From: Burkholderiales bacterium
GTDB taxonomy: Bacteria > Pseudomonadota > Gammaproteobacteria > Burkholderiales > SG8-39
NCBI GenBank assembly: GCA_016649475.1
Contig: JAENXP010000140.1
Span: forward strand, 1-6,507
Length of the DNA: 6,507 bases
Direction: 5' to 3'
In this document: piece after piece, positions 5,007-6,507 of the stretch
Position numbering within the stretch: position 1 is the first letter of the stretch
Layout: every line of letters starts with the position of its first letter
Notes under the pieces: model-generated
The model's input: only the letters and a program-made list of their open reading frames with translations
Told to the model about the DNA's origin: nothing
Database searches by the model: none
Program-made: the position numbers and the translations under genes

Positions 5007-6014
5007 GTGCGAGCAAGCTTTCCGGACAAGCACTGGTATCGCCTTAGCGCACTGTCGCTCGCGCTATGGCCCGCGAGCCTGCTGTATCGCCTGCTGGTGA
5101 CACTGCGCAGGCTCGCATATCTAAGCGGCGCCCTGCGCGCGGTAAAGCTTCCGGTAGCGGTGATCGTCGTTGGCAACTTCGTGGCCGGCGGCACCGGCAA
5201 GACGCCGCTGGTTCTTTGGCTCGCCGCGATGCTGAAGAAAAGCGGGTGCGAGCCGGGTATCGTCAGCCGCGGTTACGGCGGCAGCGCAGTGGGGCCAATG
5301 GCGGTAGATGCCACAAGCGCGGTGGATCTGGTCGGCGACGAGCCGCTGCTGATGGCACGCGCCAGCGGCTGTCCGGTATGGATAGGGCGTGATCGCGCCG
5401 GCGCCGCCTTGGGTCTGCTTGCCGCTCATCCCGGATGTGACGTGCTGATACTCGATGACGGTTTGCAGCACTATCGCCTCAAGCGCGACATCGAAATAGC
5501 CGTGGAGGACGAACGCGGCGCCGGCAACGGCTTGCTGCTGCCGGCGGGGCCGTTGCGCGAACCGGTTTCGCGCCAGGTCGACGCCTGGGTGGTCAATTCG
5601 GCTCCGCCAGGAAACCATAAACCTGCATATAGGATGGACTTGCGCGGCGACAACTTCCGCCGCGTGGCTGCCCCGCGTGACAGCGCCCCGGCCGCCGCGT
5701 TCGCACACAAGAAACTGCACGCTGTGGCCGGTATCGGCAATCCAAAGCGCTTTTTCGATCACCTGGCCGGCCTGGGGCTGGCTACGGTGAATCACGCGTT
5801 TCCGGATCACCACGCCTATGGTGCCGGCGAGCTCGATTTCGGAGAATGCGATGCGCTGCTTATGACCGAGAAGGATGCGGTAAAATGCGAAGCGTTTGCG
5901 CGCCAGCACTGGTATGCGCTGCAGGTCGAGGCACAACTGGCCCCGGCATTTTTCGATTTCATCCTGGCGAAACTAAGAGCGTCTAACAGCAATGCTGTTA
6001 GACGTCCGATTTAG
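5007..6014 (+). CDS. lpxK: Tetraacyldisaccharide 4'-kinase LpxK
   Basis: LpxK phosphorylates the 4' position of the lipid A disaccharide at the inner membrane, the sixth step of the Raetz pathway, yielding lipid IVA. The 335-residue length is typical. An N-terminal hydrophobic segment (about 15-31) anchors it. The P-loop VGNFVAGGTGKTP is at 55-67. Further family motifs are SRGYGG (87-92), GDEP (110-113), DDGLQHYRLKRD (150-161, with the conserved Asp pair and His), FPDHHAYG (265-272) and MTEKDAVK (286-293). The start is GTG at 5007, preceded by GGGGA (4997-5001). The nearby ATG at 5002 is in another frame. The last residues, SNSNAVRRPI, are encoded by a perfect hairpin and are probably not conserved. 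Lipid A synthesis beside an ExbBD pair is a known gene order in Proteobacteria. Confidence 0.96.
   Translation: MRASFPDKHWYRLSALSLALWPASLLYRLLVTLRRLAYLSGALRAVKLPVAVIVVGNFVAGGTGKTPLVLWLAAMLKKSGCEPGIVSRGYGGSAVGPMAVDATSAVDLVGDEPLLMARASGCPVWIGRDRAGAALGLLAAHPGCDVLILDDGLQHYRLKRDIEIAVEDERGAGNGLLLPAGPLREPVSRQVDAWVVNSAPPGNHKPAYRMDLRGDNFRRVAAPRDSAPAAAFAHKKLHAVAGIGNPKRFFDHLAGLGLATVNHAFPDHHAYGAGELDFGECDALLMTEKDAVKCEAFARQHWYALQVEAQLAPAFFDFILAKLRASNSNAVRRPI
5980..6004 (+). other. Perfect hairpin at the 3' end of lpxK
   Basis: Bases 5980-5990 (CGTCTAACAGC) pair perfectly with 5994-6004 around a 3-nt loop (AAT), giving 11 bp. It lies in the last codons of lpxK, ending 7 nt before the stop codon. It is poorer in GC than its surroundings. 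No T-run follows. It may be a processing or attenuation site, or a small inserted repeat that replaced the original C-terminus; both are inferred. Confidence 0.6.
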
Positions 6015-6020
6015 GGGAGC

Positions 6021-6043
6021 ACGAGGGGATGTATCCCCCTCGT
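6021..6043 (+). other. Second hairpin between lpxK and the Trm112-like gene
   Basis: ACGAGGGG (6021-6028) pairs with CCCCTCGT (6036-6043), 8 bp, with a 7-nt loop. It starts 7 nt after the lpxK stop codon and ends 5 nt before the ribosome site of the next gene. Without a T-run it is a weak terminator at best. It may adjust expression between the two genes. Confidence 0.5.
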
Positions 6044-6059
6044 ATTGTGAGGACTCTAA

Positions 6060-6242
6060 ATGGACTCAAGACTGCTTGATATCCTGGTGTGCCCGATCTG
6101 CAAGGGGCCATTGCTCTACCGCAAGGCCGAACAGGAACTCATCTGCAAGGCAGACCGGCTGGCATTCCGCATCCGCGACGGCATTCCGGTAATGCTCGAG
6201 GACGAGGCGCGCAAGCTCGATCCCGCCGAAGAAATCCAATAG
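6060..6242 (+). CDS. Trm112/YcaR-like small zinc-ribbon protein
   Basis: The 60-residue length is exactly that of E. coli YcaR. The family pattern is clear: [14 protein letters not shown] at 5-18 with a CxxC pair (C11, C14), a further Cys in [13 protein letters not shown], and the closing [14 protein letters not shown] (38-51). Trm112 proteins act as partners or activators of methyltransferases in eukaryotes and archaea; the bacterial role is not settled. The start is ATG at 6060, with GAGGA (6049-6053) 6 nt upstream. It follows lpxK, its usual neighbour between lpxK and kdsB, so it is probably co-transcribed unless the two hairpins upstream block this. Confidence 0.93.
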   Translation: MDSRLLDILVCPICKGPLLYRKAEQELICKADRLAFRIRDGIPVMLEDEARKLDPAEEIQ

Positions 6243-6383
6243 TGCTACCGGTGCAGTTGAAGCACCGCAGCGGCCGCGCGCTGCCGAGAATCACGCAATA
6301 GCCGCGCCGGACGCGAAGGACGACCAGGCTTTCTTTTTGCCGGGTTTTCTCCGCACCCGCCGCGGCAGGAATTCCGACAACCA

Positions 6384-6507
6384 ATGATCACCTTACGCCA
6401 ACTCACGCTCGCACGAGGCAGCAAGCTGCTGCTGGAAGGCGTCGACCTGACCTTGCACGCAGGCCAGAAGATCGGCGTAGTGGGGCCGAACGGCTGCGGC
6501 AAGTCGA
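6384..6507 (+). CDS. ABC-F family ATPase, N-terminal fragment (3' truncated)
   Basis: The window ends after 41 codons. The visible residues start MITLRQLTLARGSKLLLEGV and reach the P-loop GPNGCGKS (34-41), in which the GxNGCGKS form is typical of ABC-F proteins. The opening is close in style to E. coli YheS (a soluble ATPase with two nucleotide-binding domains acting at the ribosome), but Uup or EttA type cannot be excluded from so little sequence. The start is ATG at 6384; AGGA at 6367-6370 is 13 nt upstream, which is rather far. A 141-bp spacer without a convincing gene separates it from the Trm112-like gene, so it may have its own promoter, though I could not identify one. Confidence 0.85.
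   Translation, partial: MITLRQLTLARGSKLLLEGVDLTLHAGQKIGVVGPNGCGKS

Noticed and set aside
5121..5936. Long - strand open frame opposite lpxK (271 codons)
   Set aside because: lpxK has all family motifs on the + strand. The antisense translation has no recognisable pattern and no ribosome site that stands out.
6242..6301. GTG-started 19-codon frame overlapping the Trm112-like stop, considered as a kdsB remnant
   Set aside because: The peptide has no convincing match to the KdsB N-terminus, and the frame stops early; too short to support.

Overview
The window reads as chromosomal DNA from a GC-rich Gram-negative bacterium, most likely a betaproteobacterium or a related gammaproteobacterium. 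The grounds are a lipid A gene (lpxK) in the order exbB-exbD-lpxK-Trm112, which is conserved in those groups, a Tat-exported multicopper oxidase, and codon use rich in G/C. The assignment is inference from gene order; no rRNA or other marker is present.

Region 1 (1-2464, + strand) is a periplasmic metal/envelope-stress module. It holds the 3' part of a Spy/CpxP-like LTxxQ protein whose Met/Gly/Tyr/Pro-rich N-terminal part is encoded by 42-bp tandem repeats, a small membrane protein with a C-terminal SHOCT domain, and a complete Tat-dependent three-cupredoxin multicopper oxidase. The last two overlap and look translationally coupled. All three proteins carry Met/Gly-rich stretches, which fits copper handling in the periplasm. 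A good rho-independent terminator closes the module.

Region 2 (2470-3817) is a complete insertion sequence of about 1.35 kb with perfect 18-bp terminal inverted repeats, symmetric subterminal repeats 24 bp inside each end, a long internal hairpin, and one intact DDE transposase on the - strand that resembles the ISNCY (IS1202-like) group. It sits 5 bp beyond the oxidase terminator. No target-site duplication is visible.

Region 3 (about 3850-6242, + strand) is an envelope operon: a TTG-started ExbB/TolQ-type proton channel protein, an ExbD/TolR partner overlapping it by ATGA, LpxK (tetraacyldisaccharide 4'-kinase, lipid A synthesis) and a 60-residue Trm112/YcaR-like zinc-ribbon protein. Two hairpins lie around the lpxK stop codon. 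kdsB, which often follows in this cluster, is not the next gene. After a 141-bp spacer the window ends inside the start of an ABC-F ATPase gene.

No tRNA, rRNA, CRISPR array or phage gene was seen. I find no clear undescribed system. The most interesting points are the Met-rich three-gene copper-type module, the organisation of the IS ends and its self-limiting translation signal, and the missing TM3 glutamate in the ExbB-like protein.
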